Positions 24,060-31,108 are shown, counted from the first letter of the stretch. The stretch is DNA of 32,915 nt from CAZABC01 sp964483405 (GCA_964483405.1 CAZABC010000024.1:1-32915); one strand, 5' to 3'. Made by a program: numbers and translations. Notes: generated by a model not told the origin, from the letters alone.

Positions 24060-24557
24060 TCAACCTCCGCCGGTCCCGACCGCGGGTGCCGGCTGCGTGC
24101 CGGACGGCCCGACGGCCTCCGCGTACCCGATGGCGGCGGCGGCCCGCGCGACGAGCCCCCGCTCGGTCTCGAAGGTCAGGATCCGATCCGCGTCCGCGAA
24201 GGCGACCCACCGGACGTCGTCGAACTCGTGGTCGTGACGGGCGAGGTCGCCGCCGGTCGACTCCATCAGGAAGTAGTGGACCGTCTTGTGGATCCGCCGC
24301 CCGCCCTGGACGAACCAGTACTCGATCGACCCGAGGTCGTCGACGATCCGGACCTCGAGCCCGGTCTCCTCGCCGACCTCGCGGATGGCGGTCTCGGCAT
24401 GGGTCTCGCCCGCGATCGGCGTGCCCTTCGGCAGGGTCCAGGTCCGTGAGCCGCGCTCGCGTCGGCGGATCCCGACGACGAAGCGGGGTCGGCCGTCGTC
24501 GACGCTGACGACGACGCCGCCGGCGGAGGTGGCGCGTTCGGTGGTCAGCCGCGCCAC
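24060..24557 (-). CDS. NUDIX hydrolase
   Basis: Small hydrolase that would cleave a nucleoside diphosphate linked to another moiety; the substrate is unknown. The complete NUDIX box is at residues 45-67: GTPIAGETHAETAIREVGEETGL, that is G-x5-E-x7-R-E-x2-E-E-x-G. It is preceded by AGGVVVSVDDGRPRFVVGIRRR and followed by a beta-rich segment typical of the MutT fold (SIEYWFVQGGRRIHKTVHYFLM). The start is uncertain: GTG-24557 gives 165 residues and overlaps the upstream ORF by 13 bases, with no ribosome site; a CTG at 24548 would make a CTGA overlap. It ends 1 base before gcvT and seems to be part of the glycine-cleavage transcript. Confidence 0.85.
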   Translation of the reverse strand: MARLTTERATSAGGVVVSVDDGRPRFVVGIRRRERGSRTWTLPKGTPIAGETHAETAIREVGEETGLEVRIVDDLGSIEYWFVQGGRRIHKTVHYFLMESTGGDLARHDHEFDDVRWVAFADADRILTFETERGLVARAAAAIGYAEAVGPSGTQPAPAVGTGGG

Positions 24558-24868
24558 GGGGCCGGCTCGGCGCCCGGGCGACCCGTGCCGCGCGCCCGGC
24601 CCGACCGGGCCCAGGTCATCGTCACCGCCGGGCGGGGCGAGCCGCGCCGCGATCGTCGGACGGCGGCCGGTGCGATCGCCCGCCAGCTCGCCCGGAGCGC
24701 GACGAGCGGGCCGACCTCCGCCCGGAGGAGGACCGTCGCGCGCGCCGGGGCCGGCCGGAACGAGCCGAAGCCGCGAAGCCCGAGCCGACGCGTCCGCTCG
24801 CGGGCATCCGGGTGAGCGAAGCGGGCGACGGGTCGCACGGCGAAGCGCGCGGCGGTGCTGTGCTGCAT
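24545..24868 (-). CDS. Orphan 107-aa Arg/Ala-rich protein, unrecognised
   Basis: An ATG-started frame between the DUF2520 gene (17 bases upstream) and the NUDIX gene (13-base overlap). The 107-residue product is very basic and Arg/Ala-rich, with a more ordered middle (RRLGLRGFGSFRPAPARATVLLRAEVGPLVALRASWRAI) and a disordered end. I know no family for it. No Shine-Dalgarno is seen, but TACGAT lies 6 bases before the ATG and TTGCGC a further 16 bases up, a leaderless promoter pattern. Without this ORF there would be an unexplained gap of over 300 bases in an otherwise packed operon, which argues for a real gene; the composition argues against. Confidence 0.4.
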   Translation of the reverse strand: MQHSTAARFAVRPVARFAHPDARERTRRLGLRGFGSFRPAPARATVLLRAEVGPLVALRASWRAIAPAAVRRSRRGSPRPAVTMTWARSGRARGTGRPGAEPAPWRG

Positions 24869-24874
24869 GTCCGT

Positions 24875-24902
24875 ATCGTACCCCGTCAGGAAGCTGGCGC
24901 AA
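24875..24902 (-). promoter_or_regulatory. Candidate promoter TTGCGC-16-TACGAT, 6 bases before ATG
   Basis: -35-like TTGCGC (24902-24897), 16-base spacer, TACGAT (24880-24875), then six bases to ATG-24868. It overlaps the 3' end of the DUF2520 gene. If used, it would give the 107-aa ORF, NUDIX and gcvTHP a separate leaderless transcript. Confidence 0.4.
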
Positions 24903-25995
24903 GGACGGCCCGGAGCCGCTCGGCGGCAGGTCCGTCGATCGCTCCGCGGGCCAGGGCGAGATCGATCTCGCGCTCCGCCGCGGCGACGTACAGCGGCAGG
25001 ACCCCCGGCGCGTGCGCCCGCAGGACGGCGAGGTGGCGCTCGAGCGTCCCGGCATCGCCGCGGGTCGTCGGGCCGGTCAGGGCCGCCCGGATCCCGAGCG
25101 CCCGGGCGTTGCCGAGCGTCTGCTCGGCGAGCCGCCCGTAGACGGCCAGCGAGCCGGCCTCGTCGAGCCCGGCGACCCGGCCGAGCTCGGCGATGGCGTC
25201 GAGGAGGGCGACGAGCCCGCCGGCGGCGAGGACGGCCGCCGCGTGATAGGCGGGCTTGGTCCCGGGCGCAAGCCGGACGGCGGTCGCCCCGACCGAGGCG
25301 GCGAGCCGGTCGAGGAGCGCCGCGAGGTCGTCGTCGCCCTCGACGGCCACGGTCGCCCCGCGGAGCGCGGCCACGGACCGCTCGACGTCGGTGAAGGCGA
25401 CGAGCGGGTGGAAGGCGCCGACCTGAGTGCCGGCCGCCATCGCCGGCGCCAGGACCTCGGCGCCGAGGGCGCCGCTGGTGTGGACCATCGCCTGGCCGCT
25501 GTACAGGCGCAGCTCGGCGGCGAGCCCCGCGAGGACGTCGTCGGGGACGGCGAGCAGGACGAGCTCGGCCTCGTCGACGACCGCCGCCGCCTCGGCGAAG
25601 GCACGGACGCCGGGCCCCACGAGCGACCGGAAGCGCTCGCGGCGGGCCTCGTCGCGGGACCCGACGGCGACGATCGGCCAGCCGGCCCGGGCGAACGCGA
25701 CGCCGAGCGCGGTCCCGACCGGGCCGGCGCCGACGATCCCGATCGACGGCCCCACGTCGCCGGCGGGCCGCTGGTGCGGGTGGGCATGGGCGACCGCCTC
25801 GGGATGGGTCGCCGGCTGGTCGGCCGCGTCACCGCCGGCCGGGGGTCCGGCCGGCGGGGCTCCGCCGGTCGCCGTCGCCAGTGGGTCGAGGTCGATCCCC
25901 GCGGCCTCGATCTCCGCGAGCGTCTCCGCCGTCTCCGCATCGAGCTCGTCCGGGTCCGGGCCCGGTCGCCGGGCGAGCTCGTCCCAGGCCCTCAT
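24886..25995 (-). CDS. Rossmann-fold DUF2520-domain protein
   Basis: Resembles NAD(P)-binding dehydrogenases of the 6-phosphogluconate/F420-reductase type followed by a helical DUF2520 domain. The reaction is unknown; relatives often lie next to pantothenate genes. The dinucleotide loop is GIVGAGPVGTALG (residues about 87-98). ELVLLAVPDDVLAGLA and VHTSGALGAEVL follow, then GAFHPLVAFTDVE, which is typical for the family. A C-terminal helical region contains KPAYHAAAVLAAGGLVALLDA and LTGPTTRGDAGTLERHLAVL. About 80 residues precede the Rossmann domain, acidic and helical then Gly/Ala/Pro/His-rich; most relatives lack them. ATG-25995 has no ribosome site but overlaps the stop of a 30-codon mini-ORF (ATGA). 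A start further in, near residue 80, cannot be excluded. Confidence 0.85.
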   Translation of the reverse strand: MRAWDELARRPGPDPDELDAETAETLAEIEAAGIDLDPLATATGGAPPAGPPAGGDAADQPATHPEAVAHAHPHQRPAGDVGPSIGIVGAGPVGTALGVAFARAGWPIVAVGSRDEARRERFRSLVGPGVRAFAEAAAVVDEAELVLLAVPDDVLAGLAAELRLYSGQAMVHTSGALGAEVLAPAMAAGTQVGAFHPLVAFTDVERSVAALRGATVAVEGDDDLAALLDRLAASVGATAVRLAPGTKPAYHAAAVLAAGGLVALLDAIAELGRVAGLDEAGSLAVYGRLAEQTLGNARALGIRAALTGPTTRGDAGTLERHLAVLRAHAPGVLPLYVAAAEREIDLALARGAIDGPAAERLRAVLAPAS

Positions 25996-26084
25996 CGGCC
26001 CGGCTCGCGGCGGCGGAGTGGCGGGACGCTGGCCGGGCGACCCGATGGCGACCAGCCGGGGGTGCGGGCGCGGTACGATTCCAC
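25992..26084 (-). CDS. Possible leaderless 30-aa upstream ORF
   Basis: GTG-26084 lies exactly 6 bases after TACACT and opens a 30-codon frame (begins MESYRARTPGWSPSG, ends RREPGR). Its TGA overlaps the ATG of the DUF2520 gene as ATGA. That gene has no ribosome site of its own, so the mini-ORF could deliver ribosomes to it by translational coupling. It is too short to judge by composition. Confidence 0.35.
   Translation of the reverse strand: MESYRARTPGWSPSGRPASVPPLRRREPGR
26074..26079 (+). promoter_or_regulatory. Candidate -10 box (TACGAT) of the aconitase gene
   Basis: TACGAT lies 45 bases before the aconitase TTG. Transcription would start near 26086 and include the AAGGA ribosome site. 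No clear -35 is seen. It faces the minus-strand TACACT at 26096-26091. Confidence 0.4.
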
Positions 26085-26090
26085 CCGACG

Positions 26091-26096
26091 AGTGTA
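26091..26096 (-). promoter_or_regulatory. Candidate -10 box (TACACT) of the DUF2520/glycine-cleavage block
   Basis: Minus-strand TACACTC, six bases, then GTG-26084. It has the same shape as the boxes before the amidase and yggT genes. It lies downstream of the aconitase promoter's expected start point, so the two promoters overlap face to face. Confidence 0.4.
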
Positions 26097-26124
26097 CCGA
26101 CCACCACCCGAAGGACGGACCCCC

Positions 26125-28797
26125 TTGCCAGCGAACGACCCGTTCGGCGCCCGAGCGCCGCTCGGCACCGGCCTACCGGACGTCTACCGCCTGGCCGCCA
26201 TCGGCGACCACCTCGACCTCGACCGCACCCCGGTCACCCTCAAGATCCTCCTCGAGAACGTCCTGCGCCACGCCGGCGGCGGCATCGTCGCGCCCGAGGA
26301 CGTCGCCACGCTCGCGGCGTGGCGACCCGGCACGACGGCGACGGCCGAGGTGCCGTTCATGCCGACCCGGGTCGTCCTCCAGGACTTCACCGGCGTGCCG
26401 GCGGTCGTCGACCTCGCCGCGATGCGCGACGCGATGGCCGACCTCGGCGGCGACCCGGCCCGGATCAACCCGCTCGTCCCGGCGGACCTCGTCATCGATC
26501 ACTCCGTCCAGGTGGACGCGTTCGGCACCCGATCGGCGTTCGCCGTCAACGTCGAGCGCGAGTACGAGCGGAACGGTGAGCGCTACCAGCTCCTCCGCTG
26601 GGCCCAGTCCGCCTTCCGCGACTTCCGGGTCGTGCCGCCGGGGACCGGGATCATCCACCAGGTCAACCTCGAGTTCCTCGCCCCGGTCGTCGCGGACGGA
26701 CCCGGCCCCGACGGGAGGGGCCGGGTCGCCTGCCCCGACACGCTCGTCGGCACCGACTCGCACACCACGATGATCAACGCCCTCGGCGTCCTCGGGTTCG
26801 GCGTCGGCGGCATCGAGGCGGAGGTCGTCCTCCTCGGCCAGCCGCTCTACCTGCCGATGCCGCGGATCGTCGGGGTCCGCCTGTCCGGCGAGCTGCCGCG
26901 CGGCGCGACCGCGACCGACCTCGTCCTCGTCGTGACCGAGCGGCTCCGGGCGCTCGGCGTCGTCGGCTCCTTCGTCGAGTTCGCCGGCGACGGGCTGGCC
27001 GGCCTCGCCCTCGCCGACCGGGCGACGATCAGCAACATGTCGCCCGAGTTCGGGGCGACGGCGACCCTCTTCCCGATCGACGACGAGACGCTCGCCTACC
27101 TCCGCCTGACGGGGCGGCCGGCCGAGCGGGTCGACCTCGTCGAGCGCTACGCGAAGGAGCAGGGCCTCTGGCGGACGCCGGGCGCCGAGCCCGACTTCGA
27201 CGCCCTCGTCGAGCTCGATCTCGACGACGTCGAGCCGTCGCTCGCGGGGCCGCGCCGCCCGCAGGACCGGGTGACGCTCGCCGGTGTCCCCGAGAGCTTC
27301 CGCGGCGCCTACCCGGCCGCCCCGGCCAAGCCCGTCCGGGTCGTCGTCGGCGGCCAGACCGCGGAGGTCCGCTCCGGCTCGGTCTCGATCGCCGCGATCA
27401 CGTCGTGCACGAACACCTCGAACCCGACGGTCATGGTCGGCGCCGGGCTCCTCGCCCGGAACGCGGTCGCCCGCGGGCTGGGCGTCTCGCCGGCGGTCAA
27501 GACGTCGCTCGCGCCGGGCTCCCGGGCGGTCACCGGCTACCTCGAGCGGGCCGGGCTCATGGCTCCGCTCGAGGCGCTCGGGTTCGCCCTCGCCGGGTAT
27601 GGCTGCACCACCTGCATCGGCAACAGCGGGCCGCTCGACACGGCGGTCGCCGAGGCGATCGAGGACCAGGGGCTCGTCGTCGCGGCGGTCCTCTCGGGCA
27701 ACCGCAACTTCGAGGGCCGGATCCATCCGCTCGTCCGGGCCGCCTACCTCGCCTCGCCGCCGCTCGTCGTCGCCTACGCGATCGCCGGCCGGGTCGACCT
27801 CGACCTGACGACCGAGCCGCTCGGCACCGGCCGGGACGGGGCGAACGTCTTCCTGGCCGACATCTGGCCGACGGCCGACGAGATCCGCTCGGTCGTCGGC
27901 GCCTCGATCGACCCGGAGCTGTTCCGCGAGACGTACGCCGCCGTCTTCGAGGGCGACGTGCGCTGGCGGGCCCTGCCGGTGCCGACCGGCGACCGCTATG
28001 CCTGGGACCCGAGCTCGACCTACATCGCCCGCCCGCCGTTCTTCGATGGGATGACCGCGACACCCGCGCCGCTGGCGGACCTCGTCGACGCCCGGGCGCT
28101 CGCCGTCCTCGGCGACTCGGTGACGACCGACCATATCTCGCCGGCCGGGTCGATCGCGGCCTGGTCCCCGGCGGGGACATGGCTCCAGGAGCGCGGCGTC
28201 GATCCGCTCGACTTCAACTCGTACGGTGCCCGCCGCGGCCACCACGAGGTGATGATGCGCGGCACGTTCGGCAACATCCGGCTCCGGAACGCGCTCGTTC
28301 CCGATCGGGAGGGGCCGTACTCGCTCCACCTGCCCGACGGCGAGGTCCGATTCCTCTACGACGTCGCGATGGCGTACCGCGACGAGCGGGTACCGCTCGT
28401 CGTCCTCGCCGGCCGGGAGTACGGATCGGGGTCGTCGCGCGACTGGGCGGCGAAGGGCACGGCGCTCCTTGGCGTGCGTGCCGTCATCGCCCAGAGCTAT
28501 GAGCGGATCCACCGCTCCAACCTCGTCGGGATGGGCGTCCTGCCGCTCCAGTTCCTGCCCGGCGAGGGCGTCGGGTCGCTCGGGCTGACCGGCAACGAGG
28601 CGTACACGATCCGCGGCCTCGCCGACGGGCTGGTCCCGAAGGCCCGGCTGACGGTCGAGGCGAGGACCGACGGCGGATCGACCCGGACCTTCGAGGTCGA
28701 TGCCCGGCTCGACGGCCCGATCGAGGTCGAATACCTCCGCCACGGCGGGATCCTGCCGGCGGTCCTGCGGCGGCTCGCCGGCGAGGGTCGCGCCTAG
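26125..28797 (+). CDS. acnA: Aconitate hydratase A
   Basis: Iron-sulphur enzyme of the TCA cycle that isomerises citrate and isocitrate via cis-aconitate. The three cluster cysteines are C428 (ITSCTNTSNP), C494 and C497 (YGCTTCIGNSGPL). Other family blocks are VLQDFTGVPAVVDLAAMRDA, DHSVQVDAFG, VGTDSHTTMINALGVLGFGVGGIEAE, LSGNRNFEGRIHP, LGDSVTTDHISPAGSI and the swivel-domain REYGSGSSRDWAAKG. At 890 residues it is full length for the AcnA/IRP1 type. The start is taken as TTG-26125: AAGGA lies 9 bases before it and the N-terminus then reads MPANDPFGARAPLG; an upstream in-frame GTG (within CGAGTGTAC) lacks a ribosome site. Its stop TAG overlaps the stop of the convergent ABC gene. It is the only plus-strand gene in the right-hand 30 kb. 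Confidence 0.96.
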   Translation: MPANDPFGARAPLGTGLPDVYRLAAIGDHLDLDRTPVTLKILLENVLRHAGGGIVAPEDVATLAAWRPGTTATAEVPFMPTRVVLQDFTGVPAVVDLAAMRDAMADLGGDPARINPLVPADLVIDHSVQVDAFGTRSAFAVNVEREYERNGERYQLLRWAQSAFRDFRVVPPGTGIIHQVNLEFLAPVVADGPGPDGRGRVACPDTLVGTDSHTTMINALGVLGFGVGGIEAEVVLLGQPLYLPMPRIVGVRLSGELPRGATATDLVLVVTERLRALGVVGSFVEFAGDGLAGLALADRATISNMSPEFGATATLFPIDDETLAYLRLTGRPAERVDLVERYAKEQGLWRTPGAEPDFDALVELDLDDVEPSLAGPRRPQDRVTLAGVPESFRGAYPAAPAKPVRVVVGGQTAEVRSGSVSIAAITSCTNTSNPTVMVGAGLLARNAVARGLGVSPAVKTSLAPGSRAVTGYLERAGLMAPLEALGFALAGYGCTTCIGNSGPLDTAVAEAIEDQGLVVAAVLSGNRNFEGRIHPLVRAAYLASPPLVVAYAIAGRVDLDLTTEPLGTGRDGANVFLADIWPTADEIRSVVGASIDPELFRETYAAVFEGDVRWRALPVPTGDRYAWDPSSTYIARPPFFDGMTATPAPLADLVDARALAVLGDSVTTDHISPAGSIAAWSPAGTWLQERGVDPLDFNSYGARRGHHEVMMRGTFGNIRLRNALVPDREGPYSLHLPDGEVRFLYDVAMAYRDERVPLVVLAGREYGSGSSRDWAAKGTALLGVRAVIAQSYERIHRSNLVGMGVLPLQFLPGEGVGSLGLTGNEAYTIRGLADGLVPKARLTVEARTDGGSTRTFEVDARLDGPIEVEYLRHGGILPAVLRRLAGEGRA

Positions 28798-29630
28798 CCC
28801 GAGCCGGGCGCCTCCTCCGCCTTCGCCGCGTCCGCCGCGCGGGCGTGGTAGCGCCCGTCGTCGCCCGCCTCGAGGCGCAGCGGCAGGTCGAAGGCGGCGC
28901 CGAGCGTCGCCGACGTCAGCGCCGTGGCGACGGGCCCGGTCGCGACCGACCGGCCCTCGCGCAGCAGCAGGGCGTGCCCGAACCCGGCCGGGATCTCCTC
29001 GACATGGTGGGTCACGAGGGCGACAGCCGCGGGCCGGTCGTGGGCGGCGACGGCCGCGAGCGAGGTCACGAGCTCCTCGCGGGCCCGGAGGTCGAGCCCG
29101 GCTGCCGGCTCGTCGAGCAGGAGCAGGTCGGGGTCGGGCATGAGGGCGCGGGCGATCTGGACCCGCTGGCGCTCGCCGGTCGAGAGCGTCCCGAACGTCC
29201 GCTCGGCGAGGCGGTCGACGCCGAGCCGCGCGAGTAGCGCCATCGCCCGGTCGAGGTCGGCCTCGGTCGGCGGCTGCCACCACGGTGCGAGCGCTCCCGT
29301 CCGGCCGGTCGCGACGAGGTCGAGCGGACGGAGGCGCGGCTCCATCTCGGCGGCGAGCGACGGGCTCGCGTAGCCGACCCGGCGGCGGAGCTCGCGAGCG
29401 TCGACCGCGCCGATCCGCTCGCCGAGCACTTCGACGCTGCCGGCCGACGGCCACAGGAAGGTCGAGGCGACGCGGAGGAGCGTCGTCTTGCCGGAGCCGT
29501 TCGGCCCGACGACGACCCAGCGCTCCCCCGCCCCGACCGTCCAGTCGAGCGGCCCGAGGATCGTCCGGCCGGACCGTCGGACGGCGACCTCGACGAGGCG
29601 GACGACCGCGGCGGCGGCCGGCTCAGGCAC
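28794..29630 (-). CDS. ABC transporter ATP-binding protein, YlmA/ModF-like
   Basis: Stand-alone ATPase of 278 residues. Walker A GPNGSGKT is at 42-49, the signature LSTGERQRV at about 149-157, Walker B LLLLDEPAAGLD at about 169-180 (D173, E174), and the switch region VTHHVEEIPAGFGHALLL follows. The THHVEEIP sequence is typical of ATPases related to YlmA and the ModF family, whose substrates are poorly defined. No canonical permease is adjacent; the only neighbour is the multi-pass membrane protein that overlaps its start by 8 bases, which may or may not be its partner. GTG-29630 lacks a clear ribosome site and is probably reached by coupling. The stop shares a CTAG palindrome with aconitase. 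Confidence 0.88.
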   Translation of the reverse strand: MPEPAAAAVVRLVEVAVRRSGRTILGPLDWTVGAGERWVVVGPNGSGKTTLLRVASTFLWPSAGSVEVLGERIGAVDARELRRRVGYASPSLAAEMEPRLRPLDLVATGRTGALAPWWQPPTEADLDRAMALLARLGVDRLAERTFGTLSTGERQRVQIARALMPDPDLLLLDEPAAGLDLRAREELVTSLAAVAAHDRPAAVALVTHHVEEIPAGFGHALLLREGRSVATGPVATALTSATLGAAFDLPLRLEAGDDGRYHARAADAAKAEEAPGSG

Positions 29631-30429
29631 GCCCGTGGGCCGGGTCGGACGCTCGCCGGCGGCCCTCCGCCGGGGCGAGGAGCCGGGCCGATCCGGCGGC
29701 CACGAGCGGACCGGCCGCCGAGCAGCCGAGGGCCGCGCCGGCGACGGCCACGGGGTGCGACAGGTCGGCGACCTCGGCGATGCCGGCCGCGGCGACGATC
29801 GCGGCGCCGAAGAACGCGGCCGACCCGGCGGCGACAGCGCCGAGCTCGACGATCGACCCCTCGGCCAGGTCCCACGAGCGGTCGATCGCGTCGACGACGC
29901 CGAGGTCCTCGACGACGATCGCCGGGACGAGGAGGACGAACCGGGCGCCGATCCAGAAGGCCGTCAGGACGACGAGGTACCCGCCGAACGCCCCGAGCTC
30001 GAGCAGGCTCGCCACCAGCACCGACGGGACGACGACCGCGGCGATCCCGGCCAGGGCGACGACGGCCGCGCCGACGACCGTCCGGGACCGCCCGGCCGCG
30101 ATCGAGAGGCCGCGCCCGATGCTCGGCCCGGCGCCGACGACGCCGGCCCCGGCGCCGGCCGCGACGGCGGCCCCGTCGCCCGGTCCGGTCCCGGCCGCGG
30201 CGAGCGCGGCGGCCAGCCCGAGCGCGAGCGCGAGCCACCAGCCGAGCCACGAGAACGGCGGCGGGAGGAGGCCGGCGACCAGGGCGAGCGGGACGGTCGC
30301 GAGCGCCATGGCGGCGGCGCCGGCGGCCCAGGCCCACAGGAGCCGCCGGACGCGGGCGATGCGCCCGGGGGTCGACGGCGGCGGAGACTCAGGCCGGGGG
30401 GTGGCGACGGGGGGCGGCGGCGCGTGCAT
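29623..30429 (-). CDS. Multi-pass membrane protein, function unknown
   Basis: A 268-residue protein of very high Ala/Gly/Val content. A Pro-rich cytoplasmic leader (HAPPPPVATPRPESPPPSTPG) comes first, then about six hydrophobic segments (first at roughly residues 29-55). The stretch ARFVLLVPAIVVEDLGVVDAIDRSWDL resembles the repeated motif of the membrane domain found in some glycerophosphodiester phosphodiesterases and related DUF families (W/R-x-x-x-x-x-PAIV-E-x-x-x-x-x-AI-RSW). No catalytic motif is seen. It starts 16 bases past the tRNA-Val 3' end and overlaps the ABC ATPase gene by 8 bases, which hints at a joint role. Confidence 0.75.
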   Translation of the reverse strand: MHAPPPPVATPRPESPPPSTPGRIARVRRLLWAWAAGAAAMALATVPLALVAGLLPPPFSWLGWWLALALGLAAALAAAGTGPGDGAAVAAGAGAGVVGAGPSIGRGLSIAAGRSRTVVGAAVVALAGIAAVVVPSVLVASLLELGAFGGYLVVLTAFWIGARFVLLVPAIVVEDLGVVDAIDRSWDLAEGSIVELGAVAAGSAAFFGAAIVAAAGIAEVADLSHPVAVAGAALGCSAAGPLVAAGSARLLAPAEGRRRASDPAHGRA

Positions 30430-30445
30430 CGCGGCTCGATGTGGG

Positions 30446-30522
30446 TGGTGGGCGATACTGGGTTCGAACCAGTGACCTCACGGATGTGAACCGTGCGCTC
30501 TGACCGGCTGAGCTAATCGCCC
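30446..30522 (-). tRNA. tRNA-Val (anticodon CAC), CCA encoded
   Basis: A full cloverleaf can be drawn on the minus strand. The acceptor arm is GGGCGAT with ATCGCCC, the D stem GCTC with GAGC. The anticodon stem is CACGG with CCGTG around loop TTCACAT, giving anticodon CAC (reads GUG). The T arm is ACTGG-TTCGAAC-CCAGT. The discriminator is A at 30449, as valine tRNAs require, and CCA is encoded at 30448-30446. GUG is a very common valine codon in such a G+C-rich genome. It lies 33 bases after the DUF167 gene. Confidence 0.96.
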
Positions 30523-30554
30523 GGGCGCGCCGGGATGGGCCCCGCGGCCCCGGC

Positions 30555-30560
30555 ATCATA
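30555..30560 (-). promoter_or_regulatory. Candidate -10 box (TATGAT) for tRNA-Val
   Basis: Minus-strand GGGTATGATG lies 32 bases before the mature tRNA 5' end, at the stop of the DUF167 gene. The same 10-mer precedes ABC operon 1. No -35 is visible, so read-through from the ftsZ side is equally possible. Confidence 0.35.
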
Positions 30561-30837
30561 CCCCGAGGTCCGGCCAGCGGGCGAGGAGCCGCTCGCGACC
30601 GATGTCGACCGCGACGATCTTGGTCCGGGCCGTCTGACCCCCGACGACCTCGACCGCCGAGCGCGGCAGCCCGAGCGTCGACGCGAGCAGGCGTTCGAGC
30701 GCGGTGTTCGCCGCGCCATCGACCGGCGGGGCGGTCACCCGACAGCGAAGGACCCCGCCGACGACGCCGTCGACCCGGTCGACCGATGCGCGCGGGACGA
30801 GCCGGATGGTGAGCCGGATCCGTGGGTCGCCGGCCAT
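30556..30837 (-). CDS. DUF167 (YggU) family protein
   Basis: Small protein of 93 residues in the DUF167/YggU family, whose biochemical role is unknown. The family pattern is clear: IRLTIRLVPRASVDRVDGV at the N-terminus, LRCRVTAPPVDGAANTALERLLAS in the middle, and LPRSAVEVVGGQTARTKIVAV towards the end. It follows yggT by 31 bases. The order yggS-yggT-yggU after cell-division genes is widespread in bacteria, which supports the call and suggests a link to division or envelope upkeep. Confidence 0.9.
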   Translation of the reverse strand: MAGDPRIRLTIRLVPRASVDRVDGVVGGVLRCRVTAPPVDGAANTALERLLASTLGLPRSAVEVVGGQTARTKIVAVDIGRERLLARWPDLGV

Positions 30838-30868
30838 GCCGGGGAGGTCCGCCGCCGGGCCGCCGGGC

Positions 30869-31108
30869 TCAGAGCGCCCGGAGGAGGACGAACAGGATGA
30901 CGAGCAGGATCGTCGGCGCGAAGTCGATGAAGCCGGTCTGGGGCAGGACCCGCCGGATCGGCGCGAGGAGCGGCTCGGTCATCTCGATGACGAACCGCGA
31001 CAGCACGTTGCCGCCCCGCGGATCGACCCACGAGAGGATGACCCGGGCGAAGACCAGGGCGGTCAGGACGAGGATGATCGCCTGGAGGACGAGCGACAGC
31101 GCTTGCAC
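30869..31108 (-). CDS. YggT family membrane protein
   Basis: A 79-residue protein with two membrane segments (about 4-25 and 62-78) flanking the YGGT motif: FARVILSWVDPRGGNVLSRFVIEMTEPLLAPIRRVLP. Relatives (YlmG in Gram-positives and plastids) are linked to division or nucleoid and envelope organisation, with no known enzymatic activity. GTG-31108 has no Shine-Dalgarno, but TAGACT lies exactly 6 bases before it. The first three bases of that box are the stop codon of yggS, 9 bases upstream of the start. Confidence 0.92.
   Translation of the reverse strand: MQALSLVLQAIILVLTALVFARVILSWVDPRGGNVLSRFVIEMTEPLLAPIRRVLPQTGFIDFAPTILLVILFVLLRAL

Noticed and set aside
24545..24557. Frameshift joining the 107-aa ORF to the NUDIX gene as one protein
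   Set aside because: The NUDIX domain is complete without it, and the overlap is the kind seen at other coupled junctions here. No slippery sequence is visible.
24286..26124. Plus-strand upstream extension of the aconitase frame by about 600 codons
   Set aside because: It runs opposite to the NUDIX and DUF2520 genes, which have real motifs. The aconitase N-terminus and ribosome site fit TTG-26125.
26173..29454. A minus-strand frame of over 1000 codons antisense to aconitase
   Set aside because: The sequence is Arg/Asp/Gly-rich and has no family motifs. It is the mirror of a strongly conserved aconitase, whose high G+C third positions remove stops from the other strand.
30446..30522. Reading the tRNA as histidine because GTG appears in the plus-strand sequence
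   Set aside because: The gene is on the minus strand. The loop TTCACAT gives anticodon CAC, and the discriminator A fits valine; the extra 5' G of tRNA-His is not placed as required.
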